From: Reticulitermes lucifugus
Taxonomy: Eukaryota > Arthropoda > Insecta > Blattodea > Rhinotermitidae
NCBI GenBank assembly: GCA_026260175.1
Contig: JAKCWW010000800.1
Location: 10,203 to 74,202, forward strand
Length of the DNA stretch: 64,000 bases
Direction: 5' to 3'
Numbering within the stretch: the stretch's first letter is position 1; every line of letters begins with the position of its first letter. The notes under the pieces were generated by a model that saw nothing but the letters and a program-made list of their open reading frames with translations, had not been told where the DNA came from and searched no databases. Of the stretch, positions 34,090 through 46,899 are shown piece after piece. The position numbers and the translations under genes were made by a program.

Positions 34090-36018
34090 CTAGAAATTAA
34101 CCGACGATGGACATTGCAAAACGAATCACGCAATGAAGGTACAAACTTTAATACATTATTTTTATTTATATGGTTTTGTTTTCTTTTTTCTGGTACTTTT
34201 CTTCGTTGTCAAGTAACAGCGGCCCATCGGAGAACGGGTGTATAACAGCTTCTAAGAAATAAACAAAAAATAAGCAATAGTTACGGGATACTCACTGACC
34301 TCCTTACCACAACAGAAAATTCTTAAGTCCTAAGCACATACTTCAATGATTAATGCAGTATGTCGTAATTAGATCTGAAAAATCTGCTTAAAATAGTGAC
34401 ATTTCGATGACTAAATTCTTTGACTATTTAAGCAATAGCTATAATACTATAGGAGTGGATTATATGACAAATTATATGTTTTGAAGTCTTGATAATTTCG
34501 AAACATTTAATTTCGAACATTTTTAATAAACTAAAGCAGATATTTTGAAGTCTAAATAACATAAAATTACGTTTAAATTGTTGGTGTTAGCAGGGTAAAT
34601 TCATGCAAATTGGTCTCAAGAGGACACTTCAAAGCGAAAGGTCACCGAACACGATTGCATGACGACATTAACCATAGTAGTGTACACTGAACCCCTCTTA
34701 CTGTCGTACAAAATTCGTAGAATCACTCAGCTTGATTGTCTTGCAGCCAGCATTGTCATGTACGCAGCCTACCTCCTGTAAATCTGCACAGAGATTACGT
34801 TTCCCTCACACTCAGAATGAGAGACACAGAGCTCATAAAAACGAGAAGAGGAGGGAGAGGTGTCTATACCAAATGCCGGTCGCCGAATAGGATGTGATTA
34901 ATTGGATTACAGAAACTTTCTTCGGTGCCTCTTGGAAGTTTGTGTTATTACTTTCAAATAGGTCAAGCCAGCTGCTAATCAACTTTTTCCATATCCAGCA
35001 ATACTGACCTCCTTCACGCCATGGAGATAAATCCCACATGATAAGCTAAATTTTTTTCATGTAATGAAGAAATTCATGACGCTTTATGATATCCCCAGTT
35101 TCGTTGCCCCATTAAGAAAGCCCACCATTAAATTCTATTTTGTACCATAAGAATACAATGCACACTCTCATAACCTCATTTCTTACCAAACATTTTAATA
35201 GGCTACTATTCTCCCATTTCCCCCTGGTATTAAAAGTGGCCCTTTCGTTTAAGGTACGGGTATTATCATTAAAATCCTCTATACATTTCTGTCTTCTCTC
35301 ACGCATGCTACATTTTCCCATGTCTCTCTTGATTGAAACATCGTAATAACCTTCGCTTAATAGTGAGGTTACAAAGAACGAAACTCAGTACACAAACTTC
35401 CTCCTTCTGCTACTTCTCTTCACAGCCTGTTATCAACCTCTATCTTACGTCCTTCCTTTATATTGAAGGACACACATATAACACTGTAATTTAGAATTAT
35501 TATGCATAATTAGACCAGACCATCCCACAGACAAAGCAGATATCGCAACCTCAGCTCTTAGTAACATCTCGAGTTTCCTGAAAATGCTAATGAAAATGTT
35601 TGCCCGAATTAGAATTTTAAATTTCACCTTGAATATATTTCTTCGTTTAAATAATACATGCGAATAACACAAATCTTGTATTAAAAAAGCACTAACAACT
35701 CGAGTTAGTTATCGTTCTGCATGTATCTTAAAACAAGCTGCTTAATGCTTTGAAGCACTGACAGAGATAGAGAGACGAAATAAAGATTATATGAAAGGTA
35801 ACTTCATGGGAGAAGTGAGAGAGACTTATTTCTGGCTGACAGAAACTGTAGCACTTTGTTAGATTGTCTGGTGTCGCCTGCCCGTCATTATCATGGAAGT
35901 GCTATGAAAATGCAGAAGTTAGAACGGTGAAAGTAGTGTCTTAACATAATGGCCGCAACACTTCATTCAACAAATATTTAACAACGGAGTTCTTACCTCA
36001 CAGCAAACAAGTAGAGAT
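34090..36018. other. No gene seen
   Basis: Expected Helitron 3' end (hairpin plus CTRR) was not located. Frames of 68-75 codons at 34833-35672 have no motif. Confidence 0.45.
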
Positions 36019-36021
36019 CTA

Positions 36022-36420
36022 ACAACAAACTAACTAACTAACTCCCTGGAGCAGAGTCCTTCCTGAGGAGCGAACAGGTCCTCAGCTAGTGAATAAATTC
36101 CCCACATTTTATGCAACCCGGATGTTCATTACCGCATTCACAAAAGCCCGACACCTGTCCTTATCCCAAGCCAAATCAATCCAGTCCACGCCTCGCCATT
36201 TCACTTCCTGAAGATCCATTTTATTATTATCTTCCTCTCTGCGCCTAGGTCTTCCAAGTAGTCTCTTTCCCTCAGGTTTCTCCACCAGGACACTGTATAC
36301 ACATTCCCTCTTCCCCATAATTGTTACATGACCTGCTCATCTCATTCTTCTTGATTTGTTCACTCGCATACTGTTTGGTAAGGAGTACAGATCATGAAGC
36401 TTCGCGATAACACGATTTCC
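36022..36420 (-). pseudogene. Non-LTR retrotransposon 3' end with (TTAG)n tail
   Basis: Minus strand: AKLHDLYSLPNSMRVNKSRR then MR-stop-AGHVTIMGKRECVYSVLVEK and [54 protein letters not shown] and a stop at 36109. This is the C-terminal end of the same element type as at 25.8 and 47.5 kb. An untranslated segment (AGGACCTGTTCGCTCC, AGGAAGGACTCTGCTCC) leads to (GTTA)n at 36044-36031, a simple-repeat terminus typical of several non-LTR clades. The clade is not settled. Only about the last 100 codons remain. Confidence 0.8.
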
Positions 36421-36429
36421 ATTACAACA

Positions 36430-36740
36430 CCAGTCTACTGATTTTGTACGAAGGAAAAAAAGGCTTTTTGCTATATGAGAATCATACTAAAAATATGAAT
36501 ACAATGTGTGGTCAAAATTAAGTTTTCGAATGTTAAAGCAGGTAGTACATACAGACACCACTGCGCTTTATTTTAAAGTTTTAATTAATACGATCGGTTT
36601 CCTTTATAAAATTTAGCTCAACGGCTACTTTCATTCGTTCTTCCTTTCTGTACAACCTATTATTTTATTCGTTGCTCCCCGTCTTTCATTCACACTTTGT
36701 TCTTCTTGCATTCCTTATTCATAGGTTGATATTTGTGCAG
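36430..36740. other. No gene seen
   Basis: Spacer containing T-rich and C-rich runs before the candidate exon. Confidence 0.5.
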
Positions 36741-36774
36741 ATTTGGTTAATATGAGACCCCTTTTCTCTCATTC

Positions 36775-37050
36775 AGGTCTGTCTGACATCATAAGAAGAC
36801 ACTTTGAAATGTACGTCTCTATCCAAAATTCAGCATCACCAAATCCGGACGGCATCAATGTGTACATTCGTGCAGAGGATGTTTCCCTCCAACAGCAGAG
36901 TCTGACACTACTGGATGGTAGACCAGTAGGACGGATTGCATATCAAGACGGCAGGCAGCGGGAGGAAAGCTTCCATTTATTGCAGTCGACTTGTCAACTG
37001 TCACTCTGTTCCCACACCACTGTACATGTTGCAGTATGCATTTTGTTATC
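36775..37050 (+). CDS. Candidate exon, unknown protein
   Basis: A pyrimidine tract CCCCTTTTCTCTCATTCAG (36759-36777 region) is a good splice acceptor. The open frame then reads GLSDIIRRHFEMYVSIQNSA and continues through NPDGINVYIRAEDVSLQQQS and LTLLDGRPVGRIAYQDGRQR. The mixed hydrophilic composition and absence of low complexity make it more protein-like than most frames here. A possible donor is GTATGC at about 37033. I do not recognise a family, and there are no neighbouring exons. It could be a host exon, a transposon fragment, or chance; the whole open frame (36743-37150) is 135 codons. Confidence 0.3.
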
Positions 37051-37154
37051 CCACTATCTTCCCCACTCATCATGCAAATCTTTTCCTCCGCCTTCCCGTC
37101 TACACAAATACTTGGTATCATATCTTCTTATACTGAAGGTAGGACGATAAGGTA

Positions 37155-39812
37155 AAAAAACAGAGAAAAGAGGAAAGAGGCTTTGAGAATAAAGTGACTT
37201 CATTCCGTTAACTCCTGGCACTTTCTTCAAACTTATTCAGTGAGATAATGCTTTCTGTGTTTCTGGGCCCTTTTTACTTTTTCCCTCAACGCTTTTTGTC
37301 CTCTTCCGTACAATTCTCTTCAGTTCTATCTCTTACTTCTTCCGCCTTTGGATTTATCTCTTCTCACAACTCATTTGAAGATGTTTACTAGATATTCCAT
37401 TTAGATCTTAATATAAATCCTCTAGTAATCGTCCAGAAAATGAAGTTGAATGGATACGCATTTCGTGACATGACTTTCTTGGATGAACCAAATATGCCAC
37501 CAAATGTCGCAAAGGACATTTAAATACAGTTTATTAAGGCCGCAATATGTAAAAGAAATTTGAAAAAACATAAAGTTACAAGTATTATTAGTTACGACCT
37601 ATATCCTTTCACTGGTTCAGAATAGCGATTTTACTCATATACAAAATGGAATCAATAAAATTTTTCCAACTTCCGTCGTAGATAAATGGATTCTAAAGAA
37701 ACTCATCCCACAGCATTAACCTCTCGGGTGAATAACTTTTCAGCATTTGATTCTAGAGGCTTCTTAAACGGAGTAGAAAAACTCCACAATATTATCCATG
37801 GAAAGCGCAGTATAAGACGAGTTTGAAACGGGTAAAATATCAATGGTCCTCTACGGTGAATGGTTTTGACAACATACGAGGTACAGCCTGCCGAAGTAAA
37901 TTTCAAACGTAACTCAGATTTCATACAGCACCAATATGCACCAACGGGTTTAACCCTTTTATCCACGTGGCCTCATCTCGTGCTTGTGCATCAAAATAAC
38001 TAATATTAAAACAGCTACAATCACTTCCGTTTTCAAGTACGGATAACAAAGTATAGTCTGTTTCACTTTCAGGTCTTAAAGTCCATTTTTACATTTTAAG
38101 AAAATATGAGACGTATTTCATAATTTCTTGTGCACGTATAAGAAACGAGCAGGTATTAGAATTTAAGCCTTAATTGAAGCCGTCGATTCCACATCTATTT
38201 CAGAAATTACGATTAATTTATTCAAAGCGTCTGTATATACACAATAACCGAGTGTCCGTCTGTCCGCCCGCAGTCCAAATCCTATTGGAGAGAAACCCCC
38301 TGGAAAGCTCTCGACTTTTCTGTTTAGAAAATTAGTCACTAGACACTAGGTGCCTGAAGAACGGAACCCGAGCATCGCTCGAGGAGGATCCTAAACAACT
38401 CCCTTCCTAGATACGGAGAAATCTCCATGTTTACGTGTGGTACAACGGGTAACCTCCGGAGAATGTTTTCCGCACAATACGTGTATGAAACCATAGACAT
38501 GTCGTTGCCATGTCACGGGACAGACACGCACACAATGTTGTGTTAAAAATATAAAAGAAACTATTATCGCGTGACTACGATGGGAGGTTAAAACCCAAAG
38601 TGTTTCCTGTGCCGTACGAACTTACCGCTCAGAGACAGCCACGGAGTATCCCACCCCCAGTTTAAATTCTCAAAATTAATCCCCTTGCTTTAAAGGCTAC
38701 CAAATCATTTTTCAAACCCATGCACTTTAGCAATGAGAAGTAAAACTTCCGTGTTGTTCTATTTCAAGCTCAAATTCTTATCATTCAAATGTCTTCGTTT
38801 TCATGCTATCTGAAGGATGAGCGGGAAAATTCTAGGATTCTTCTCTCAGGTTGATCCCATTCTTCCTCCCCTACCCCCCCCCTCCCAACCACCTAACAGA
38901 AAAAAGTGTCTCTCATTTCTTCCATGACTTTCCCCTTGGTGTGCCCATTACTATTACCTATCTTCCTCTCCCCGAATTTAATTATACACCTATGTACCTG
39001 CGTCCATAAATACGGAAATACTTCTTACTTGTCAATGCAAAAGTCTATGAAAGTAGAAATTATGGAATACAAATTACACTCAAACCTACAAGAATATACG
39101 TTACGAATTTATTTAACCTCTACTGGCAACGATTGAAGACGTTCATAATTTTTTAGTCAGAGAGGGTCAGAAAATATGTAATACACATTATCCATTCAAA
39201 GCTCATTGTTAATTACGAGTATATGCACCACTTTTGTAACAGAAAAGCACTCTACATTTTGCCACACAGTACAATTATGTGGTTCGTATGAATCGCAAAA
39301 TACATAAATATTATTTTACTAAACAGCACTGATTGGTTGATTTTTCCATTAGATACGAAAATGTGCATGCTCTGAAGTAGGATCTGAATTCTTATACAGC
39401 ATATAATTTAGATGAAAGTCAGTCATTGTAGAGTTAGTATTTGGATTTCACTGCTACCTGTTCATATTATTATTACGTGCAAATAAAAATTTTAATCGCC
39501 AATATTCGTAGATTATTTACTTCAAAACATTTTAGAATGTGTCGATTATATGAGGATATAATGTGACTCACACTGTGTCGTAAAAATGAAATCCAATAAT
39601 CAAGCCTGGACTTGATATCAGTTTCAATTAAAATACTTTCGCAGAATGTGTGACCGATAGAGGGAAGTCTTGAAAGAAGGTAATGATGAAGGTAACAGAT
39701 TTATGGAATGCACGTGAAAGTTAACAAAGACATTTTCTGCTTTAAAGTGAGAAGTGTAGTGATTTGTTTCCTGTTACTTTAAGTAGATGAATAGTCCGCT
39801 GTTTTCAGAAGT
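37155..39812. other. No gene seen; GC-richer block 38.23-38.70 kb
   Basis: At 38247-38275 GAGTGTCCGTCTGTCCGCCCG is a complement-type version of the GGACAGAC theme, and the following 400 bases are GC-richer with short broken frames on the plus strand. It is probably an unrecognised mobile-element relic. A C run lies at 38870-38890. Confidence 0.45.
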
Positions 39813-39816
39813 TACA

Positions 39817-39842
39817 ATTATTATTATTATTATTATTATTAC
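39817..39842. repeat. (ATT)n microsatellite
   Basis: Eight ATT triplets in a row, followed by ACGGCCGG. Confidence 0.9.
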
Positions 39843-39844
39843 GG

Positions 39845-41375
39845 CCGGTGTAGGAAAAACGGACAATTTTATAGTTCAGAATTGCAATATTAACTATACT
39901 TTCACGTAAAGAGAAACCCGAACCTCATCCGAAGGGAAGAATACAACTTCAGAATGTTAGAGGACAAAGTGCTTAGGAAAGTGTCAGGTTCTGAGAAAAA
40001 ATAGGGAACAGGAGGGCTGATGAAATAACAAAATAAGGAGCTTCACAATTTAAAATTCGTCTGTACAGACATATGGCGGTATGTGGCACAAAGCAATAGT
40101 CATAGGATTTCATATAAGACTATGAACTTCTTATCCACCTACGCCACTATCGGTTTCTCAAGATGGATGTCCACAGTGCAGACGAAGAGTGTAAAGAAAT
40201 GTTATTTATTTCCATATCACTCGACAGACTGGTGCAGACTGCTTGCTCGTTATTTCCTTATCAAGGACACTTGACTTATTTTCTCATTACCTTTTTTTTC
40301 TGATATCCTGCGTTGTTAAACCATTATTAATTTTTAATTATTCCCCAAAACAAAATCAATTAACGAATTTATTTAAAATTGCAAAACCCACATGCCTGAT
40401 TACGCAAGCCGATTAAATGGTATTTTGGCGAGAAAGCCTTATTACTGGTGTATAAAGGTTAATGTATCCGAAGCGGATTTTATCGTTCTGTTGGTCTGGG
40501 TAATTACTTTATAGGTTGTAGGTTTAATGGCTATTACAGGTGCGATTACGTACGAGTTTCGTGGGCGAGTTTCATCAGTACATTCCTGGTATAATAACAG
40601 CAGAACCCGGGAAAAGTGTAGCGGATTTTGCTAAAGATATCGGCTACACATTATAAACTTTATTTCAATCACGCCGTGGCTGCTCAGCAAGAATAACAAT
40701 AGCACTCGAAAACCAGAAACCTGTAAACCAATAGTCAGTACTATTAATTGGACAGACATGTGTCGATGCATACTACACTACGTCGTATTCGGTGTCTCTT
40801 GTCACTTGTTAAACTGGTTTCATATCAGATCATTTATAGAATGTGTATAATATAAAATACAACCCTTTAAAATCACATTACATTTGTTACATTAGTGTAA
40901 GAGAATATTAACTCATTTGTTTTGACGTTAACAGTTACATCTGACGTGTACTGTTATACTAACGTAATGATATTAATGATTGTACCACTCTGAAGGCTGA
41001 AATGAATTTACATTTTACACAAAGAATCGCTCCGCACCTTACAGAAAACATACTGCGCTTCCATTACAAACATCAACCCGCGAATACTCTACAGGGAAAT
41101 AATGGTTGTTGATTGGGAGAATTACAAGGAAAGTACAAATACATTATGTGTAGAAAATTCAAAGTTTAGGTGCTAAACCTGGCGGTCCACACACTGACCA
41201 CTAAACGTCGTGGGTATATGGCTTATATGACATCAAGCGTCTAGACTTCTTACAAATACTTTAATACTGACCCACTTTACCATATGATAGTGACAAAGAG
41301 GATGACGTACTCTATGTTCGAACTCGACTATTCAATAACATTTTGTTTTTCTAAAGACAGTGTTGACGACATTCT
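39845..41375. other. No gene seen
   Basis: No frame above 63 codons. No inverted or tandem structure was noticed. Confidence 0.5.
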
Positions 41376-41379
41376 GCAA

Positions 41380-41600
41380 ATCAAACGTAAGAAGCGACTG
41401 TTAGTTTCGTCATGTTCATCTGGCCATCGGTCTGTCTTTCTGTTTTCATGGAACAACGAGGCTCCCACTGAATGAATCTTGGTAAAATTTTATACTTGGA
41501 ATTTTTACAACATGATGTAGAAGAATGTAAATTTGGTTAAAATCGGACAAAATAATGGACAGTTTACATGTAGACGTACGTACATTTTACCAAAACATTT
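41380..41600 (-). repeat. Dispersed repeat F, inverted copy
   Basis: Minus strand: AAAATTTTACCAAGATTCAT, TCAGTGGGAGCCTCGTTG, TTCCATGAAAACAGAAAGACAGACCGATGGCC match the order 'ATGAAAATCTGTCCAGTGGGAGCC..GTTCCATGCGGACAGACAGAC' of the plus-strand copies. Confidence 0.55.
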
Positions 41601-41604
41601 ATCA

Positions 41605-41903
41605 GTTTACAAATTATGTAAAGAAATTCGACACCTCACCATGTACGAGATGAGTATCGCAGAGCCAAGGAGGCCGAAGAAACAGTTGACTATTTACTGA
41701 GGATATTTATACTGAACCTAAAGATATGGAGAAAAGTGACAATGTTTGCTTTATCAAAGGTGGGAAGGGACATTTACATTTCCTGCTATTCCTGTGTTCC
41801 TCTTGAAATTAATCACGAATTAAAAATCTAGAAAAAATAAGAGAAAGAAGGCTCCAGAAATGTTGCTGTCTGCGGATATTTCGTAACTTGTTACTACTAT
41901 TAC
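41605..41903. other. No gene seen
   Basis: Short spacer without structure. Confidence 0.5.
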
Positions 41904-41963
41904 CACCATCATCATCATCATCATGACAATCATTATCAGCATCATCGTCATCATCATCATTAC
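41904..41963. repeat. Imperfect (CAT)n microsatellite
   Basis: ACCACCATCATCATCATCATC, an interruption with AATCATTATCAG, then CATCATCGTCATCATCATCATT. Confidence 0.9.
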
Positions 41964-42099
41964 GGTATTTTGCTGGACGACAGCTTCGTATTAAAACGCC
42001 AAACGAAAGACAACTATGTTTTGTGCAGATGTCATCAGGTTACAAGAAAACACAGTGGCTCCAGACTCTAATCCTACTCCAGTCGAAAATACACAAGCG

Positions 42100-42235
42100 A
42101 ATTTTAAGGTTTACACAGCAGTGTAACTGAAGATTCCATTCTCATGGGGTGTGACGTTGCACTGTTAGGTGAGTGGTCCAAGAGGCTTCGAAGGCATTTA
42201 GTGCCTTCACTTTCAAGGGCACAATTGACTCTTGA
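42100..42235 (-). repeat. Repeat with hammerhead-like module 7
   Basis: Minus strand: TTGAAAG box (complement of 42209-42215), stem II GAAGGCA/TGCCTTC with loop CTAAA (7 perfect pairs), then GAAG. The box and GAAA are both mutated but the stem is fully kept. The outer flank, plus strand GTTTACACAGCAGTG and GGGGTGTGACG, matches the flank at 10.4, 47.0 and 61.3 kb. Confidence 0.5.
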
Positions 42236-42239
42236 GAAT

Positions 42240-42880
42240 GATTATGAACAAATGTGTAAGATTGCTCATCAAAAGATATTCTCGTAAATCATCCAGCCCG
42301 TAGTGGAGCAAGGACAGCTAGTACCTGTTATTATTGCTATGAATCCTCTGGTGTAAATCTGGCAGCAAAGAGCGAAACGGTTCTGAGGCCATGTTCAACG
42401 TCATGCATTTAGTTACACATGTTTTTCATGGACAAAGGTGTATTAAATTCAGAATTATATATAATCTTACACGGTAGTCGTATGTCGACACAACGAACTG
42501 CAAACTGTTAAGATCTGGCATGTCGAATATTCTGGACATATGAATAAAGACATAATCGGGAAACACTGATTAAAATTAAAAGCTGGCCTACAATATTTAG
42601 TAGCATCGATATGTTCCAACACTCGAAAACAAAAGTAAATAAAAACGTATACTTTGGCCCCAAGGACAATTCATAAGAATAGATATTCGCTCAGCTTAGA
42701 ACGAAATTTCCAAACCTTTAAGCAACCCGAAAATTCAATGCCGTGTTTATTGAAACTTGTCGTTAATGTACACAGTATGCCAGATAAAACCTGTCCACAG
42801 ATTCGTGCCCTCGTCTTTAAGATCTGCTGTAATATTATCCTCCCAAATACACTTCATCCTTCAAGAGGTATTTTCACATG
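42240..42880. other. No gene seen
   Basis: AT-rich spacer. The 75-codon plus frame at 42654-42881 has no motif. Confidence 0.5.
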
Positions 42881-42884
42881 ATCA

Positions 42885-43102
42885 GGTTCCCCCATTAGGA
42901 TCACCGCGTGGGCGCGGGTTCTCTCCCACTTCATTCCATGTGAGATGTGTGTTAGGCAACATGGAACTAGGACAGGTTTTCCTCCAAGTATTTCGGTTTC
43001 CTCCTGTTAGTATCATTCCGTCAGTATTCCACACCAATAATTATTCCACCCACAATATGCGCTATATAACCTTAGAAACTGACAGCGTCGTTTAAAACTC
43101 TT
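42885..43102 (+). repeat. SINE family B, copy 3, head truncated (3' type 1)
   Basis: Starts near the B box (GGGTTCTCTCCC). It continues with CATGTGAGATGTGTGTTAGG, ACTAGGACAGGTTTTCCTCC, GTTAGTATCATTCCGTCAGT and GCTATATAACCTTAG, and ends AACTGACAGCGTCGTTTAAA. Its 3' half matches the 7.4-kb copy. The 112-codon frame across it is not a gene. Confidence 0.75.
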
Positions 43103-43104
43103 CT

Positions 43105-44650
43105 CTCTCTCATTCTAATCTCTCCCAATGATACTACATGAATTGGACGATTATAATACCTATTTAAATTTATGAGAAAAGGTCTCCTGCAGACCCCAAT
43201 ACCAAATTTAATCAACACCTGTTTAGAAACTTCGGGGATGAAATATGCAGAAAGGCGGGTGGTTTTAAGAACAAATATTACGATCTTATCAAGCGTTTAT
43301 TCTGTTACTTTAAAATAGGGACCACATCAAATTACATTTGTTTGAGAATAGTAATTTACTTCGTCTCTCATAAACCCCGAATGTGCCATCCATTTCTACA
43401 ACTTCTGGCCAACTTACTTCCCTGAGGAAGTAATCTGAAAAAAGAGGGCTATGTATTGCAAAAACGAAACTGAACTGTATATTTTATATTGAATTGGGAG
43501 CCAATTCCCTTAACGTAAACTTTTTCTCCTCGCTATTTCTATGAACCAAGAAATATATTCCATCATTTTGCAACCAAGAAAAATATCTCCTACAATTTTT
43601 TGACTTTACTTTTGCTATGCTTTTCGTGCTGGGCCGAGAACTTGGTCTCAGCATTTGCAACAGTCGGCAAACAGCGACTATGCCACATTAACCTGGTCGA
43701 TAGTTTGGCAATGCCACCCAACCCAGCCACCACCCAGTGGTGTCAGCTACTGCAGTAGGCTTTACCACAGAGCACCCAACCACCCTCCTGCCACAAACAC
43801 ACACGCCCCAAGTACAGGGGTGTACACCGACAAAACGCATTTTGCGCAAACTTTTTTTTTTGTTTTCCGAAATTTCAGTTTTCTTACAGGTGTATTACAG
43901 CAACGCGTTCGTTAAAAAATCTTCACCATAATGATCATTGCAACGTGTTAATTAACGAATATTCTTCATAGTACTCACAGCAACGTATTAGTTAACAAAT
44001 CTTCATCATATTAATCTTCGCAGAAAGGACGAATCCTAAGTCCTAACTCAGATTTCCATCTGTTTCTTGGCCAACCAGAATCTCTTGTACTTTTAGCATT
44101 CTCTTTTCATCCATCCATTGCAGATGTTCTAAACACCAGGCCCTATATTTATGTTCTATTTTAAGTTGTCCTATACATGTATATATTTATAAATACCTCG
44201 TGTTTCACAATTTATAATTTTATTCCTTTCTTGTAGCCTACTGAATGGCGGACCTTCAAATTTCATTGAATGAAAATCAGTTGTGTACTTTCCTCTTCAT
44301 ACAGCACACTTCAGACCTCGTACTGATAATAAAACTGCCACTGTCATGTAGAACTGCAGTGGCTCTTCTTTTCTGATGAAGTGCAAAACAGACTTTGTGT
44401 ATAAAACTACTTATCAATGGATAATAGTATTCACTGTGCAGAAATATTTGGATCACACCCAGCTGCTGTTTAAGAACTTACAAGGAGTCCAAAACTAATT
44501 TGAATCAAGGCACAGCTTCATAAAAGGTATTCATTCCACCATCCGTCTAATCATTCTTCCATCCATCAATCCAGCCACCAAATCACACGGCTTTCCAATC
44601 TCTCATAAAGCCAAATATCGATCCATTCTCCTCTCCATTCCACCTATTCT
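43105..44650. other. No gene seen; C-rich patch and possible LINE trace
   Basis: At 43425-43470 CCTGAGGAAGTAATCTG...AAAAACGAAAC vaguely recalls the hammerhead-like box order. 43720-43825 is C-rich. At 44040-44150 the minus strand reads EHLQWMDEKRMLKVQEILV, which faintly resembles a non-LTR region just after the reverse transcriptase. None is firm. Confidence 0.4.
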
Positions 44651-44653
44651 CTT

Positions 44654-45165
44654 CTTCATCCATCCATCCATCCATCCATCCATACATACATATATGCATA
44701 CGTACATACATGCATGCATACACGCATACATGTACACATGCATACATGTATACATACATACACACATACCTAAGTACGTACGTAGGTACTTTACATACAT
44801 AAGCTAATACATACACACATACATACGTATATATACACGTACACATGTACATACATATATACATACATAAGTCCATACGTACGTACTTACATATATATAT
44901 ATATACACATGCGTACATATGTACGTATATACATACACGTACATATGTACGTATATACATACACGTACATACATATACATACATACGTACATACACACAT
45001 ACATACATAGACATATATACATATGTATGTATGCATACATACGTGTATGCATACATACATACATACACACATACGACATACATACATACATACATACATA
45101 CATACACACATACATACATACATACATACATAGACATACATACACAATACATACATACAATTCTT
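44654..45165. repeat. Long (CATC)n-(CATA)n-rich microsatellite block
   Basis: Starts with seven CATC units and passes into CATACATA with many GTAC and TATA interruptions over about 500 bp. It creates open frames up to 224 codons on the minus strand and 145 on the plus strand, rich in Tyr, Met, Val, Cys or Tyr, Ile, His, Thr. These are artefacts of the repeat. Confidence 0.95.
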
Positions 45166-45271
45166 CCGACTGTCCATCCATTTGTTAAGACATTCATTAA
45201 TTCTTCGCCCCATTCACTCTCTTCTTCAAGCAGTGATCCATCTGTCAGTCGCCCCATTCATTCAGACATAC

Positions 45272-45525
45272 CAATGTCGTAGTTAGAGCTTTTGGAGGAC
45301 GCGGCGAGTAATCACAACGGTCTGTCTAACAGAAACTATTTAACTTTAAAACAAATCACAATAACTTACTGATTTTACTTCTACTTGGCTTATTACTTTA
45401 ACATTTATTGAAGGCAGAAAATCGATTTTTTTTTCAATTAAAATAATCACTTTGCCGTCCCATGGACTCTGCCTCCCGGGGCGACCGAACCACTCACCAC
45501 CCCCACACCAGCTATGCCCCTACAG
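45272..45525. mobile_element. hAT-type MITE, copy 1
   Basis: Left end CAATGTCGTAGTTAGAGC and following GGCGAGTAATCACAACGG match the right end of the 57.6-kb element read in complement (TAACTAGGC, GGCAAGTAATCACAATGG). The right end CAGCTATGCCCCTACAG matches that element's left end in complement. The interior is AT-rich with CCGTCCCATGG...CCCCGGGGCGACC-like borders. Flanks GACATAC and AACATCG are a weak match for an 8-bp duplication. It has no coding capacity. Confidence 0.6.
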
Positions 45526-45529
45526 TAAC

Positions 45530-46895
45530 ATCGCACAGTACAAATTTGCATTTCTACTTCACGTCCGTTAGTTTAAGCGCTCAAATCTTGATCAAAAGAC
45601 CAGGCACGTTGTGATTCTTGTGGCAGTCTACTGACGTACTGCACATAGACAAACCATGACCTTACTTACACGTTCTTTTCAATTATTAATATATAGTCAT
45701 TATGTCGTACAACGTATTGTAAGATACGTATTCAAATGAATAAAATACTCATATATGCTCGAAACTAGTTTGAAGCTTAAATCGGACCAGAGCTAGACTT
45801 CTGTAACTCATAATAGCCTAACATAGTGGGAAAGAAGTTACTCTTAATTCCTTCGTAAAATGAAAAGATTTAGCGGACATTCTAAACACAGCCATCCAAG
45901 AGATGGACATTTCACAGTTTTACGCACTGATGTCGAAACAATACGACAGGATATGTAATGGTCGACCTTCTTTATGTTACAATATCCCGGTCATTGTCTC
46001 GATAGACTGGAAGTCACAATGTATCACATCGTAATAAAAATAGACGACAATGGCAGGAATTTGGAAGTGCATGTGGCGAATACAAGTATGACTGAAAGAA
46101 GTAGGGATAAATCATTAAGGTTATAACGTGTTTTAAATTTGTCTGAAAACTATTTAAAATTCTGCTTCAAACTGAAGAAATGATTATCCAGGATAATTCT
46201 GCTCCATGCAACTGCTTTGTGCGTCTTGTAAATACGAATGACTCAAGGTACTCCTCAGATTTTTTGGTCGAGTTTCAGAAAGACGTCTCAGTCAAAGCAA
46301 GCTGAATAATGATGACACTAACTCAAAGTACAAAGGATGAAGACTGGTTTTTAATACGAACATTTTTCACCTCTAACTTTTGTCTCTGAATAATTACAGT
46401 ATTAAATGTAGCGGGCCAAACTTGGGCGATCATCACCTCCGAAATAAATCATTTCCCCCTCCCCATTTCGACACTCCTTCTAATTAAATGTCCACAACCT
46501 CATGTCAAGAGCTATATGACAAGTTCTTTGTGAAAATGATAAATTTACTGGAGTAATCATGACCAGGTCTGTATTGCTTCCGGTCCATCTTCACACCAGC
46601 TCGTATTTTAATTAACGGTTTAATTAACCGAACTCGAAAGGGCTGTCAGTGACACAAATTGTGTCACATCAGTCCTCTAGCTTCAGTGACTAATACCCTC
46701 AGTCAGTTCACATTCTTCCTCTCCTCCAGTTTCATCTTAACTTTGCTAACGTACCGTAATCAATGCCTCGACTGGTTCGCAGCAACCCTCCATTAGGACT
46801 CGTCTGGCGAAGCGGAAAGACTCGCCCCCTACCTCTGTCACTGAACAAAGACGTGAGTGATAATGAAAACACGTACAGAGTCTTTCAACAACTGA
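45530..46895. other. No gene seen
   Basis: A short palindrome GTGACACAAATTGTGTCAC lies at 46649-46667. Otherwise AT-rich spacer without long frames. Confidence 0.5.
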
Positions 46896-46899
46896 AGAT

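Noticed and set aside
43425-43470. CCTGAGGAAG...AACGAAAC as another module
   Set aside because: The interval is long and no convincing stem II forms by eye.
44583-45257. 224-codon open frame rich in Tyr, Met, Val, Cys
   Set aside because: It is a direct reading of the CATA/CATC microsatellite; all frames on both strands stay open there.
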